DNA from: Ifrita kowaldi
Lineage: Eukaryota; Chordata; Aves; Passeriformes; Cinclosomatidae
Direction: 5' to 3'
Length of the DNA stretch: 64,000 bases
NCBI GenBank assembly: GCA_013398055.1
Contig: VZRS01000485.1
Coordinates: 62,001 to 126,000, forward strand
Shown here: positions 20,794 to 35,175 of the stretch, piece after piece
How the letters are laid out: each line of letters opens with the position of its first letter
Position numbering within the stretch: the first letter of the stretch is position 1
Made by a program: the position numbers and the translations under genes
Notes under the pieces: generated by a model
What the model was told of the DNA's origin: nothing
Databases searched by the model: none
What the model saw: only the letters and a program-made list of their open reading frames with translations

Positions 20794-23700
20794 CTGTAAC
20801 AAGAAAGAGGAAAGCAGCATGAGTTTGTTTGGGTTTTTTACCAACTGACATGAGACAAGCATGCACTCAGCGAACATTTGCTTACCAACAGCTCAATAAA
20901 TTTCATGGAAGCCCATTAGTAATAAAATGCTAGCAGGGATTAAAATCCCCATCAGAAGGGCAGTTAACAACGCACTTCTAAAAAGTCTCCTGTTTTCAAG
21001 TCCTTGGCAGATGTGAGTGGAGATTCTGACAGGACGATCTGCCTGGAATGGAGTAAAACAACTCAAACAATGCCACCAGTGGCAAATGGCATTGCAAAGC
21101 TACTGGTGGTAAATGAAGAAGTGGGTATCACAGTGCTTTTGGTGTTGAATAATGCTGAAACCAGCCTGACTCATCCCAAAGTTAAACGTCCTGATAGTGA
21201 GATGAAGATGTGGCAGACCTGGTAAAGTACCTGATAAAGGAACAAACATTCTACTGATATTACCAATAACTTATCTAAAGCTGCTGAGCTGACACAGCTG
21301 GCCTGAAGACATGTGACTGACAGTCAGTCACTTGATATTATAAGAGCCCAGTCCCAAATTTTAACAGCAGGGTCTTCTAACATATCCCTTCTCAGAGTGT
21401 ATGTGTGCTTCCACACACTTATGTGCCCCGGGCACGGGGAACACCACTTCCCTTCCACAGATCAGCTTCTCATCTACTAACAAGGCATGTGTTTTGAAAG
21501 TATCTGTCATTTACATGTCCTTTCCTAACAGATATCCTTAAAGGAGGCTGAAACGGAAAACAACCAAAGAGCTGAGTAGTTGTAACAAGCAAAATGCATC
21601 CCAGACCAGTTTCTTGTCTATAAACAAGAAATTCTATGGAAGTGTCAAGTCATCAGAGTACTTGCTGAAAGAGAAAGGCCAGGAAGACTTTATTCACATT
21701 CAAGGAAGAGGACAGTGAGCTACAGTGCCCAACCAGAAGGATCTTCCCCAGAAAAAAGTAAAGAGCAAAGCAAGCAAACACTTCAATAAAGTCAAAAATT
21801 GTCATCTTGGCCCTTACACGGGAAGTCCACTCATCTGTTTCCCACATGCTGCACTATTTACATTGGAAGGAGAAGAGGAGATGAGGAATGCCTTTTCCTT
21901 GCAGCCCCATTTGTTTGAGTCTAGATAAAGCTCTCATTGAGGCAGTGCTCATTTGACAAAGCCTCGACTTTTCTTCAGAAAATCACGTATGGAGAGCTGC
22001 TTCTGACCTTACTCACCCAAACAAACGAAAGCTGAGGCACAGCCAGATTAGTCACACAAATGAAAGCAAGGCTTGCAGATGTGTCCCACAGCAGGCAGGA
22101 GGAGGGGACAGGGAGGGCGAACAGCAAGGAACTACCACACAGCAAGAGACCGGGATGCTTTGTAACTCACAGTGCCAAAAAAGGCACCTCTTTTCCTCTT
22201 TTTCTTCCCAGCAAGCTTAACCTGGTAGCTCAGCCTAATTTACATCTTAATTCAGTAAGTGGCAAACAGCAGACACAGGCACTTGTATCTTCCTGTACAG
22301 ATTGCTCCAGAAACTCGCGAGATATCCTATGGCAGCATCACAAATAAAAACTTACCATGAAACTGATAAGAAATCAAGATCTTGCCTGGACAAAGTATTT
22401 GAAAACTCTGTCTATAATGGATTGACTGCAACAAATCAAAACCAGTTTACTTCACCCATTTCAGAAACTTAAGTTTTATGAGGTGATAAGTGATGACAAA
22501 AGTAGAATTCAATTAAACTGAGAATCAGAGAATATCTGTAACAGCCAGTCTGGACCTCTCTTATCCTTGCCAAACAACGCACATCACCCATCCTGGAGCT
22601 CTTTCTGATGAGCCTGAAAGGACTTTGACATTGATACAGGTTTACATACACAGAGTATTTATAGTTCAGTTGTCAGGAGGATTTATTGTAACCCCCAAGG
22701 GTTCAGTGACTGGTTCTTCACAGGTCCAGGGGCTCAGCAGAAACCACTTTGTTCCTCATGGCACAAAATTTAAAGGAAAACAAATACACGACACTGAACA
22801 AGCACCACACAAGTCTGCATTGGCAGCATAAGGACCTCTGGTTTTGTTGCATTTTTTTAGGATACCATTATCAAATACATGGTGAAATAATTGCTCTAGA
22901 GATTACAATCACAGATTGTGTGGGACATGCACAGGGTCAAAACCACACCAAAACTGGTCAGAGTCAGCTGACTGCACAGGGGTTCTGCTCTCAGGTAGGA
23001 CTGTGACTATCCCTGTGCCCCAAACCTTTGGGGCACATCCCCTTTCCCTCCATCCCAGCTCCAGTGACTGAGGACGCTTCATCTTTTACAAAGCTATGCA
23101 CCCAGTGCCTGAAGGAGGTGGACTTTTCTGCATCCTGAGTATTTTCTTCCCTTTTGTTTGTTTGGTGGTTTTTTTCTTCAACATCTTGGCTGTGTTTTAG
23201 CTTGTTAAACCACTAAACCACCATTAAACCACAATTACCACCCAGCAGCAAGGGATGTCCTTGCCAGCTTTAAGAGAAGAGTTTAGGTAAAAGCAGAAAT
23301 ATGATGCTGCTGCAGGAAAAGTTAAAAAGCCATAAAGCCAAAGAAATCCCTGAAATGAGCTCAGCTCCGCTGAGGACTGTGGGTGTGGGAGATCAAACAT
23401 TCCACATTGCTGTCTACCCCTGCTAGCACTGCTACAGCCTTTCCTGGGAACACTATAACGTGCTCCCCACAGACAATTCCAGTTAAGCCTGGTGCATATT
23501 TGTTGTCTGACGCTGACATTTGTACGATCCCCAGCTAGGATTTCCTTATGCCACATTCACACTCTCTTTCAGTTTGGGAATGACACAGGCACCTCCAAAT
23601 GTCACTTACAAGATGTTTTGGTGGTCAAGGTCAAGCACAATTATGGGACATCCAGAATTTTCAGGTTACTGGGTTTGGTTTGTCTTTTTAGAGCCAGTGT

Positions 23701-26700
23701 TCCCATCCAAACTGATGCTGTGCTTCAATAACAGCTAGCTCCCGCAGCAATAATACTAATTTAATTACTAATAATATTAATACTGATTTAAAAGTAAAAA
23801 AAGAAAAACAGCCACTAAAGGATTCACTACTACTTTGATCATGAACTGAAAAGGACTTCAGGCCAAAATAATTTGAAGCATCTACACAAACATAAGAAGC
23901 CCTAGAAGTTACTTGAGGAATTAGTCTGTCTTTACTACAACAGGCTTGCAGAAATGCACAGGTGCACATACCCACAAAAGAGGAGAGGGAGCTCCTAATT
24001 TAGAAAACAATTTAAAATCTGCCCATGCACTCAATTCACACTGCATAGCAACTGTGTGACGAAACTCTCAGAAATACTCCCATGTCCTCTCCTCATGAGC
24101 AATTCCAAAATCCGTGCACTTTCATGACCACAAAGCTCTGCTCACGCCCTAAGCCTTGCACAGCTCTGTTAGGGAATGAATGAGGAAATCACAATAATAA
24201 GAATCATCCAAAACCAAAGTAAACTGCCTAAGGAATGACCAGGCACACAAAAGGGATGCCCCACTGGCTGTGATAATATGTGGGCCATAGATAATACAAA
24301 GAATAAGCAGTGGTTGGTTTGGCTTTTTTTTTTCATAATGAAGATGGGGTTAAAGAGCTTCTAAGGTTGCTTCTTTTTAAAAAGATATTCCATTAAAAAT
24401 TACAGCACACAGTTTCATCCCACTCTGTCACATGTGCCAAGTGGAGCTGAAGGACCGTATGGCTCTCATGTGTGGAAGTAGGGGGCTGAAGCTTTCTCCC
24501 TGGTCTTTAAATAGCTTGTCTCATCAGGAGGCTGTGGCAGAGTAGTTTCAAGCAAGATGTCAAAAAAATCGCCTCCCAGAGAGAGCTGGCCATGCATTAT
24601 TTCAGAAGCCACCGCGTGACACTGCCGAGATGTGTGGGCTCAAACAAGGCCAGCGGCAGTCAGAGCACACACAGTGTGCCAAGAGGAGGACAGGAGCTCT
24701 GGAAGCAGACATTAACTGGAATGGATACAGGCTGCCTCTCAGGCAAGCGTTAAGGTGTTGCAGACCTTTCTGTTCCTTCTCATCTCAGTAATTTCCACCC
24801 ATCTGCTTATCCCCGCTATTTGCAAGCCTCTGCTGTCACAGCCCGTTTGGAGCTGCCCCCTGACATCCTGTGCACAAACAAGCCCCTTGTTTTCCCATCT
24901 CCATCTTAGGTGACAGTGGTGCTGCAGGTACCCAGGCAGTGCAGGAGAGGAACAGCTACAGCACAGGTGTCTTTCCTATGCTGCCTGGTATCTCCTCCTA
25001 ATTAAAACTGAAATGTGTGTGTAAAGCTCAAGTATGCCAGCTATTTCTCTTTGCCTGATCTCAGACTGAATTATTAACACCAACAAAACCTGAGCAAGTG
25101 GTGCAGAAATGATGAGAAAAGCCAATTATGAGTTTCATGCCCTTCATTGTGCTGTCAAGTTTTCTTCATTTCCTAATGAGAGCCTTTCCCCTGCACTATC
25201 AGCAGAGAAGGTCACCAGCGCTCATACTAAAAAAAACCAAAGCAACAAATTAAAAAAATCACGTTTTCAGCTACTTCCCATTTAATACTACATTTTATTA
25301 TGCTTGAATAGGAATATCTGGTTTTAAATTTGTTTTTTCATGTCAACTGCACAATCATTGCCACTTGAATGCAATGAAGATCACAAAACTGCATGTGCGT
25401 GAAGGGTTAGTTTGAAAACAACAGGCAGGACAAAAATCAGACTGAAACCTATCACCCTGTCCTTACTTCACCCATCTGTGCTTAACCAGCCAGAGCAGGA
25501 GGAGGTCTTGCATATTAGATGCCCTCTCCTCCTTGCACACAAGTCACGCTAGCGATACCAAGCCAACTTACTCTCCAAAGCAACTTCCCACCTGTATTTT
25601 CGTGCAGTTAAAAATCCATCCTCTCCGTGCTATGGACAGATGCAAGATGGACACACGCAGGGCATGTTTCAAAAGTGACCCAGCCAACAAGAGACAAGGC
25701 ATATTTTAACCAAGCCTCTACTAATCCTGATGATCGATGCAATAATGTTCTGCCATGTATTGAAAAAGGCTGCCAAAACTTGAAGCTCAAACCGTCTTGT
25801 TGACTGACAGAAATACATAAACATGAAAATTCATAAAGGCTTTCACACACTATCTTGAGGAACACCAGACACCAAGCAGATTCTCTGCCAAGGCTGTTTG
25901 AATGTTCCATATCACAGATCAGAAGTCTTACAATGCTTTTTATTTTACACATCTGAAGCGCTTCTTATATTGTACCCAATATTTGCATAACTTCAAAATA
26001 ATATTTTAAAAACCTTTATGAAATGGGTATTTTAGATTATGAGAAAAACACAAGAAAAGCTGCCATGCAATCAATGCATGCTTTGCTACCAGCAACTTTT
26101 TTTTCCCTAGAAAACACACAAAGTCTGTGCATAACACTGTATTTGCCCACATGCACTAACCTAGTCCAAGGCCTTGTATTCCCTGAACTATGGAGCAAGG
26201 ATATTTTGATTGCTTGTAGCTAAATGGTTTGGAAACAACAGAAAATGACTTGGTTTTGAAGCACATACTGGTGAAACTTAGTAACCACAACAGCTCCCTG
26301 GAGCATAAAACCACACTTTCGTTTCCAACCCACAGGTTCCATCAGCACCCACCCCTTCTGACAAAACACAACTTTCTCAGCTCTGGCATCAACAACCACT
26401 TGGGTGAACCCAGGAAAGCATCGCTGTCACAGCTGCTGCAACAAAAAAAGACCCCTGCAAACCACTGGAGAAGTGACTGCACAGGGGAAACAGGGATCAA
26501 AAGCAAACAAAACCATCAGAATTGTGTCAAGTAAGAAAGATGCAGGCAGACAGTCAACACAAGATTTTCTTCTGATTTCTTTCATGTTAAGAAATGGTAG
26601 CGATTGGGTTTTTTGCTTGTTTCCTTTTTAAAGTTTTTGCAAAAAGTATTACTGTTTTTAAAAGACAAAATGTGGAGTCTGAGCTAAAGCTTACAGAGAT

Positions 26701-29700
26701 GTGTAAGTCTTTGCACTGTTGCCTGCCAGTTTTGGATTAAGCCGATAACAAATCAAATTAAAGAGTGTGCAAATACTTCAAAACAAACTGTATTTTAAGG
26801 ACAAGATCATCCCTTCCTTGACTTCACACTTCCCTCATATGCAAGGGTGGGAATACATGCATATATTTAGGTTTTCGTTGGTGCTTTTTTTCTATTAAGC
26901 TCAAAAACATTTCAGAAACATACAATAAAAAGGGACTTTCATTACTGTCATGAAACCTTTAAAGACATCATTTGCTTAAAATCTCAAATCATACAGAGCT
27001 CTGTATGTCCTCAATGCCTGGCTTCATGAAATATGGCTGCAGATTTTAAAGGCCATTTCATTACAGGGAATATTGTCTGAGGTTTCATTACTACTGTAAA
27101 ATAACACAGAGGTACTCTTTGGCAGTAGAGTCCCTCTAACAGCAGCTTGAGCTGTTCCAGGAAATTCAGGAAGCTGCTGTCACAGAACGACAAACCTGTG
27201 AGAAGGGAAGGCAATTTTCTCAGCAGGTTGCCCAAGACTAGGATTAATTTTCACAGGAGAAATTATCGCAAGACACATCAATTTTAGCACAGAAGAAGAA
27301 AGCTCACTCAATTTCAACAAAAACATGACAACCACCACAACAACAAAAAAACACCAAACATAAGGTAGACTACAAAAGGACAAAAAGAGAAAATTAAACA
27401 CAAAGAAAACTGAAATAGCTGGAATTTTATAAAAACCTTGTATCAGATTCTCTTTGTGGAAAGCAGTAACAAGGTAGCACACACTGCAGAGCTGTAAAAA
27501 ATATGTTTGGAGATGCACTTGTTTGAGTTTTGTGCCAGCTTCAGGTAGCCAGACGGGTGGGTTTAGCTCTGGAGGATGAGCAGAAACAAGCAACACATCC
27601 TGAGTCTCCTGTCTCACCAATCTACTTCTGCAACCTAATGGAGTGAGACTGGAATAAATCCAGCAAATCAAAATGAAGCTGAAGGAGAGCTGCTTGACAT
27701 TGCCTTCAGAGTTAAGTCTCACTTCTGTATTTCATGAAAAACAAAACCTATTTATGCTTTTTGCTTTGTGCACACTAAAGCAACGCTGAGGCACCAACAG
27801 AAACGTACAAAAGGATTCTGTCTTATCCAGCCAGACAAAATCTTCAAAATTACACTATAAATGCATTTGTTTTCTCATTTGTGTTTATGCTGCTTGCTTG
27901 AAGTCACGAGACTTCATTGTAGACTACAAATCCAATCTACCAGTCTCAGAGTCCACAGGAGCCTTCTAAAATAATTTCTCTGGGTGCTATTTCAGGTCCT
28001 CTGTGGGCACCAGGGTTTCACCAGCAGCTCACCTGTAGCCAGGCTCCCTGTGGACAGTTCCACAAGAACTCTTAACCCCTTTGAGTCCACTCCTCTCTTT
28101 TCCACGGCAACGCCGAAGTTATTCCACTAGAAAATGCCACACCACCTTCACTTCTGCTTCTGCCCACACCTCAACTCAGCAGCCCAGCTCAAAGTGAAGA
28201 CAGCAGCTCCAGCCTGTCACCACCCTTGACGAAGGTTTGAAAACAAATCAAACCATTCCCATGAGCTTTCTTCAGCTGACACTGAATGATCCTGCCAATT
28301 TAAGCATTTTACATCAAAATGCTCAGCAAACAATGGTTGTACTGTCCTGCTCCTGCGTGGGTGCCTGCAGGAAATAAAACATTCTTTAAAGATTTTACAT
28401 GCTTTTCTACCCCTGAGATGGATTATTTTGCTCAATCTAAAAATAAATGCACGGGCCTCCTTGTGTTCAAACAGTGTAAGAAAAACAAATTGCTATTTTG
28501 TCTTTCTATGAGTGAAGTAGCCAAGGGGGTTGTGTCCTGGGGGAACAGACTGTTGATGCGTTTTAATGAAGCATTCGTTACAAATCCTGAGCTGCTGACA
28601 GAAATTTGTGCATCTCTTGTTAGCCTTCATCTAATAATAATATGACTGAAATCCAAACGAAGTAAGCATGGAAGTTCAGTGCAGCATCACCTGTCTATAG
28701 CCATGCAGACCAGGACTCCAGCCAAGGCTAATTATCTCACTAGTAAATTGCTCTGCATAAAGAACTTCCACACAAGAGCGCCTCTCCATTGCAATTGCCA
28801 TCTGTAGAGTAGCTCTCACAAACCTAGTTCTGACCCCTTGATTCCACAAAACTTTCTTACCTACTGTCCCCTTAAAATCTCTCCGGTAAATAATTTTTAA
28901 TACTGCTTAATGAGAATCTGTAAGTATTGTGTCCATAAAAGGCTGAGGTTGTCTTTCAATGTAAGCATTTGTGTAAGAGCAGCAAGCCACTGTTTCAGGC
29001 ATTTTCTCATTTCCAATTTATGCTAATGGATATATTTTACAGTATTTTGAGTAGCCTGACTCCAGCCTACTCCAGAAAAAAGCTGGTCACTTCAGCTGAA
29101 ACAACAAAAGATAAGAAAATAATAACTATGCTTGTTAAGACCATCAAGGAAATTGGGGCTTTTGGTGGTGAGAGGCATCCTGTGGTTCTGGGGATCACCT
29201 CAGATAATTAACTGTTGCCATCTCTCAGAAATGTTTTCCCTTCCCAAAGACCACTTGGAAAACAAGCTGAGTTAGATTTATGATGGCAGTGGTGGCACTT
29301 GGTGCACCTCCCCTTAATGACTCAGTAAACAAAGAGTTGGAGATGGAGGCTCTCCCCTCTGTTTGAAAACAGTGCCCCTCAGCACCTCCCTGCATTACCA
29401 CCACTGCCAATAGAAGTTGGGGAAATAAAACAAATTGAAGAGACAAGCTGGAGCCTGGAGCAACATCACCAGTCCCAGGCCAGCACCCAGCACAACTCTG
29501 TGCTGCTGCTGCTGCTTGGAACAGATCACACAACCTGCAGGGGAGCTAAAAGGCATCAGTCACCAGGACCAGTGCATCAAAGGAGCAGGCAAGTGGGAGA
29601 GACATGAATAAAGGGATGCTTGTTAGTGCATCTAAGGATAGTATTCCCAAAGGAAAAAAGAGAAGAAAACACATGTGTTGAAAGGATAGGAATTGTATCT

Positions 29701-29943
29701 CTCTCCTTAAGAAAATGAAGTCCTTAACTCAGAAAGAGCCTACACGCTATTTTTAAAACTTAATGGAAATGGAAGAAATATTTTTAAATGCTTCCAAACC
29801 AATGAACTTAACCTGTGGGGAAAAAAATAGCAGGATATCCTTTTGCTTGCAAAGGCAACTATCACCATTGTTTTACAATTGAACTAAATGCAAAAAAACC
29901 TATTTCTAGATTTTATGTTTTGTGATTGGAATAGCAAAGTGCC

Positions 29944-29966
29944 TTATTATTATCATCATCATCATG
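29944..29966. repeat. Short (TTA)/(TCA) trinucleotide run
   Basis: The plus strand reads TTATTATTATCATCATCATC and continues briefly. It is a compound trinucleotide microsatellite of about 23 bases in an intron. Confidence 0.85.
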
Positions 29967-32900
29967 TATACACAGATGAAAGTCATCGTCCTCGAGACAA
30001 ATATTGGACAAGTCTCCTGAAGATCCCTATCTTGCTAAAGACAATGGGAAACCAGAGCAAGTCCTGTCCACCAGTTACGTGGTCAGTCTTTTCAGTTTTG
30101 TGTGCTAAAAAGAGTGACCAGGTAAATGAAAGTAGCTTAACTTGAAAGCAGCTTAACTTAAACTTTCAGCTGTAGAAGCAGTGTCCAAGGCTGACAAGGT
30201 CTGCTCCCAGGAGATGTTTGTTATTACTCAGCCAAACACACACACAGATACTTTCATCCTCTCCTCAGCAAACAGCTTTGTGCACTCAGCAAAAAGCCCA
30301 CAGCACCCTCAGCTTGTTTGCCAGGTGAGAACAGAGGCCAGAGCTGGACAGAGCCTTCTAGAACCTTCTTTGCTCATGCTGTGCCTAGAACAACTGGTCC
30401 GCAATATTTAAAATCTGTGCTTCTGTCATGACTCAAAGTGTAAGCTTCCTTAAAAGATACTTTTATCATTCCCTAAACTCTGCATTAAAGACTGCAGACG
30501 GTGTTTCCCAAGTCCCAGAAATTCTTCATGGCCAGCCTACTGCCCTGCAGAGCTGTCACACACAATTTTTACTTGCAGCCAAGTGAAGCAGGAGGTGCTG
30601 AGCTAACATACCCAGCTGGCATTTGAGAAGTGATCCTTGTCAGTCAGGTGTAACAGGAAGGCTACAGGCCATGAGCCTCCCGGGCTCAAAAGGCTGTCAG
30701 AAAACAAAGCAATGCTGAGAGGATGGGAGAGGGTCAGTTCACTGTTTCTTTCCTTGTCTGTATAATCTGGAGGGAAGCAATGGCTTTTTTGCTTATTTAA
30801 CATGCTGACTGAATGGCTTGTAATTAAAATCCGAACAAGGAGACGTGGTTACAAGAAGTGCCAAGACACCAACCAACCTCTGCCTAAGGAAAAGCTTTCT
30901 CCATCTTTTCCTGAAGCATCTTAGGGACAGAAAACTGGAGAGGACTACAGACATTTCCAGATTTTCTGTATCGCTGTTTCACTGCCTATCATTTCCTTCA
31001 AACATAATTGCTCAAATGATGCCAATGTTTGTGTGAAAAGTTCCCAAGAACCAATGGCAAAATACTCAAACCATTTAAATACCTCAGGGATGTGAGCAGG
31101 CAGGTTCATAATTTGTAGCCACATGATGGATTAGGGCCCAACACCTTTGTGTACTGTGACTTCTTTATATCCTCTCAGACAAACTCTCTACATTGCAATA
31201 GTTTCACACAGAATCCTTAGACTCCTGAAAGCTGGACAAGCATTTCCCTACATGTGCACCACAGAAGGCTCCGAGGAAATGTCTAAGGAAATGTCTAAGG
31301 GAAGGGTCGGACATACCCAAGGGGTTACTGCTACCATAGCAAACAGAGAAATAAATACCACACTGCTTCTCCTCTTGCTTCCACTATGGAAAAGTGTGCA
31401 GTACTATTGTGGTAACACGAATACTGTATTAGCAAAGAGGGGCAGGAATGGAGCTGACCCTGCTCCACAGTACAGCATACCAAGGAGGCAACGGGTGTCC
31501 TCTGCACTGGTAAAGCACAGATGGCATTCCTTCAGCACACCCAGCCAAGGATTAACAAAGCAAAACTGCAAAGAGACAAGCAACTTGCAAAGAGCAAGAC
31601 TGCAAAGAGAAACTGCAACGTGACAGCCCAAGAGCACCTCCAATAAAAATGCCTGCTTCAAGTGAAAACACTCGGGCTGAATGTACCACACCCTTCACCT
31701 TTAGAGAACAGATGGTGTCCAGCCAAGACTGAATTACAGCTTGGTCTGAACAGCCATCAGCTGACAGGCTGTTGAAAGGAACCAAAGTATTCCTTTTATG
31801 AGGGGGACTAGGTTGGTAGGATGTTAATCTAACATGACTTTGTCTCCTGTTACATGAATTCACCCTACATCTTCCCAAAACTATAGCATTCTTCATAAGC
31901 CACTGCTATACAAAACACAACATGCATAATTCATATTTTAAAAAACTAATGTTCTTAAACCAAGTTAAAAAAATACAAGCTTTAGAAGAAATAGATACCA
32001 CAGTGTTAATAAGGAATCATTCCACACATTGTTTATTTTACAACAAACTTGTAAAATGCTCAGCCACTCTGCCAGTGTGCTCAATCTAGAGACACAGAAA
32101 AATACTTGTAAACACATACAACAGTTAACCTTAAAAATCATGGGGAAGTGCTCACTCACTTCTCCCTCTTGGGGTGCTTTCGATTCGATAGAGTATTAAA
32201 ACAAATACTTAAATTTAGGCTCTGATTCAAGGCAAATAAATTCTCTTAATATTATGCTAATACAGAAACTGAATTCTCTCATCTTCCAAGAAACAGAAAA
32301 AATAAGTATTGCTATGTTGTTGCTATTCTTTCTAACTACAAGCAGTGAAAAAAATCTGAAAATTTTAAGTAGGTTTTTGGGGGGGTTTTTAATTGTCAAA
32401 TTTTTCTTTTGACTTAGCAAAGTTTCGCAAGCCAGCCTTGCAAAACATTTCTGACTGTGGCATAACCTAAGCTGTATGGTAATGTCTTGAATAGCAAAAT
32501 TTACTCTTTGTCTTCAAAGGAAAGTGCACTTTTGAACAAGTCACCCAAACTGGAGTTTCTGTAAGTAGAGGGAGTTTAGGTCAAGTTTCATAACCGGTTA
32601 AAAATTATTCCACAAGCCAAGTACTATTGAGCTCTATTTCCTCAGCAGCAAAAGCAAACATCACCCTTGTTCCTTCCTCCTTTGATTCCAGAAAAGCTCC
32701 ATTTGAAGAACAGGCAGAAAGGCCAAAGTTGTTGAATTCAGTATCCTGGAAAAGAGGGGCTCACAGAAGGCAGTAGTGTCTTTTATTAGATGAAGGTGGC
32801 TGTGGGGAAGGGAGGGGACAGAGGACACCTGCCAGCACCCAGCCCTTGTTGGGTCTGAAACAAGCACAAAGTGATGCCAGCTGCAGTTTGTCTCCCTGTG

Positions 32901-34609
32901 GCTGGGTACATGCAAAGGCAGCCGGGCTGATGGCAGAGTCTCTCTGGGAAGTGTACCCGGACTTTTTGCTTGGAGCATGATGGACTGCCAAGATCTGTCT
33001 CCCACTATTTGATACACCTGACTGCATGCATAAAGAGCACCTCAATATCTAATGACATTTATGAAACATTTGACCAATGGAACAAGTTGGCAAGAAAACA
33101 CGACACTGCTAAAGCACTTAAGAGGAGAAATTGGTGTGCTGAAAAGCAGGAGATCAAAAAGTTAGGAGTATCACCCTTTCTAACAAGGAATTGAAATATT
33201 CTGCTGCTTAAAATAATTAAGCACTATTTTATTGTCTAGGTAATAAACGCTCATCATTATGAAGATGAAAACTGGCATCTAGAGCTTGGGAGGGAGAAGG
33301 ATGTTAAAGATAATTCAGACAGCAACATTATTAAGACATCCGAGAAAATGAAAAATGAGACCTGAAACTTCAAGGCACAGAATAACAACACACTCCTACT
33401 TGTGTAAGAGAGGCATACCTTGCAGAAATTTACAGAAAAACAGACTACATTGAGTAGTGTGCCAGGGCATTAACACCACTACTTACTGAATTCATTTCAA
33501 AAATTACCATATTGCTGTAGTCAAGCTTTGGTGAGCTCTGGCAATCTCATGCCCTACTGAGGAACATCAGGAAGCCTTTCTCGATGCAGGACTGTACCAG
33601 CCCATACAAACAGCAGGGAAACTCTTCTCCCCTTAATGCTGCTGCTCACTGAAAACCACAGAGCTGACCAACACCTCAGTGAGGCACCTTCCTGCTGCAG
33701 GACCCATTTAGGGCAAGAGCACTGTGACCAGTGCCCAAGAAGCAAAAGCAGTATCACCAGACTTGTCATAACCCTCATCACTGTGCTGATCCAGACTATT
33801 CCTATGGAGCATCCTTAAGCTGCAAAATGCCACTTCCACTGAGGCTCACTGGTAGCCAGTAAAAAAAAAAATCCCATGAAGTAAGAAATACAACACAAAG
33901 CACATGCTAAACATTTCTGCACATTTAAACAAAGCAAAGAATCAGGTCTAAGTCCAAAAGGTGCTCAAAGTAGCCTTAGAAGAGTGTTAATGTGATGACC
34001 AATGTAGGAAGATAAATCTTGTGTTTCGTTCCTGAAAATACATCTCTTGAACAAGACAAGAGCTACAGCCAAAAGAATTCAGAGGCTTGAAACAGGCAGA
34101 TTCACTCTCTGAGGAAACATCTCCAGTGGTATTCAGGACCACCAGAGCAAAGACCTCCAGGCTGGCACTTAGCTACGAAGTGCTTCTTGGCCAGGAAGGA
34201 GCACAACCACACGCAGGTGTTTTAAGACTTGCCTTGTTTATAAGCTCTTTCATCCTTCAGTAACTAGAGAATTTAACTCCATTTACATGAAGCAGCCTGC
34301 AATTATTACAAGACTCACTGAAAACACCCCCCTGCCATCCTATCCTTGAGCAACCTGCTCCCAGTCAGATGTGAAAGCCAGACCCAGACATGGCCCCCAC
34401 TGGACTTCACAGGGCTGGGTGCCTGCCTGGGTTTCACCTCGTCCCGCTGAAGCCAACTGCTGACCCCACCCTGGCACCAGCTGTGCGCTGCACTTACCTC
34501 TGTGAACATGTCTTACTGCCTTCCCACATGGCAGGGCAGATTTCCTGTTTTCATACATTCCCTTGTCAGCCCTAATCAGTGTCAATAGGTTATGGTGTCT
34601 TTTGTGCTG

Positions 34610-34890
34610 GCGGCGTCAGCCCTGACAGGAAAGAACTTTTAATCTCTTCCCTCGCACCGAGCCATGAGAAGCTGCAGGCGCTCCCAGGCATAACTCCCTT
34701 GGCTCCTCTCTGAAAAATTCTCTCAAGCACTCGGTTGCTTAGCAATATTTGCCTTCCCCCTGTACGGTTCAAATTGGCAACATCTGTCCCTTTGGCACTT
34801 TCCACTCGTGCAAGAAACGGTGCGGAGAGTTTGAAAAATCTACAGAGAGGTTGGTGGAGGATGTTTCGCGTGAGCCATCGGAGCTGCTTT
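34610..34890. other. CpG-enriched intronic patch, possible conserved noncoding element
   Basis: About 14 CpG dinucleotides occur in roughly 280 bases, while the neighbouring intron has very few. There are no long open frames with family resemblance and no repeat signature. Enhancer or old promoter activity is an inference only. Confidence 0.3.
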
Positions 34891-35129
34891 GGCATTTTAT
34901 TGCTGGTTTATTTCTAGCCTGGATAGGATGCATGGCTTCTTCCGAAGGAGAGGCACACAAGGGAAAAACCTCTTTTGCATCCTGTGGGACTCACCTATTA
35001 AATCAAATACAAGTAGCTTTTTCTGTTTACATAACTACACCCTCATGCTCTGGCTTGGTTTAGCTGAAAAAACCCAAACAAAACACAGCACTGACATATA
35101 ATTCTTTCCTATACTTCTTCCTTTTCTTT

Positions 35130-35175
35130 TTAGGAGAAATCACAGCCAACTGGGATTGACTGTGATTTCTCCTAA
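35130..35175. repeat. Perfect 16-bp inverted repeat (hairpin, 14-base loop)
   Basis: The left arm TTAGGAGAAATCACAG (35130-35145) and right arm CTGTGATTTCTCCTAA (35160-35175) are exact reverse complements around the loop CCAACTGGGATTGA. The stem does not extend further on either side. It is not a rho-independent terminator context (eukaryotic intron) and it is short for a microRNA precursor. Confidence 0.9.

Noticed and set aside
27180..27722. Minus-strand open frame of 180 codons with hydrophobic stretches
   Set aside because: Hydrophobic runs come from T-rich sequence (translated poly-pyrimidine). No homologous family, no splice phase fitting AFF1.
35130..35175. microRNA precursor interpretation of the perfect hairpin
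   Set aside because: The stem is only 16 bp and does not extend with mismatches. Typical precursors need about 30 bp or more. It is kept as a hairpin finding only.
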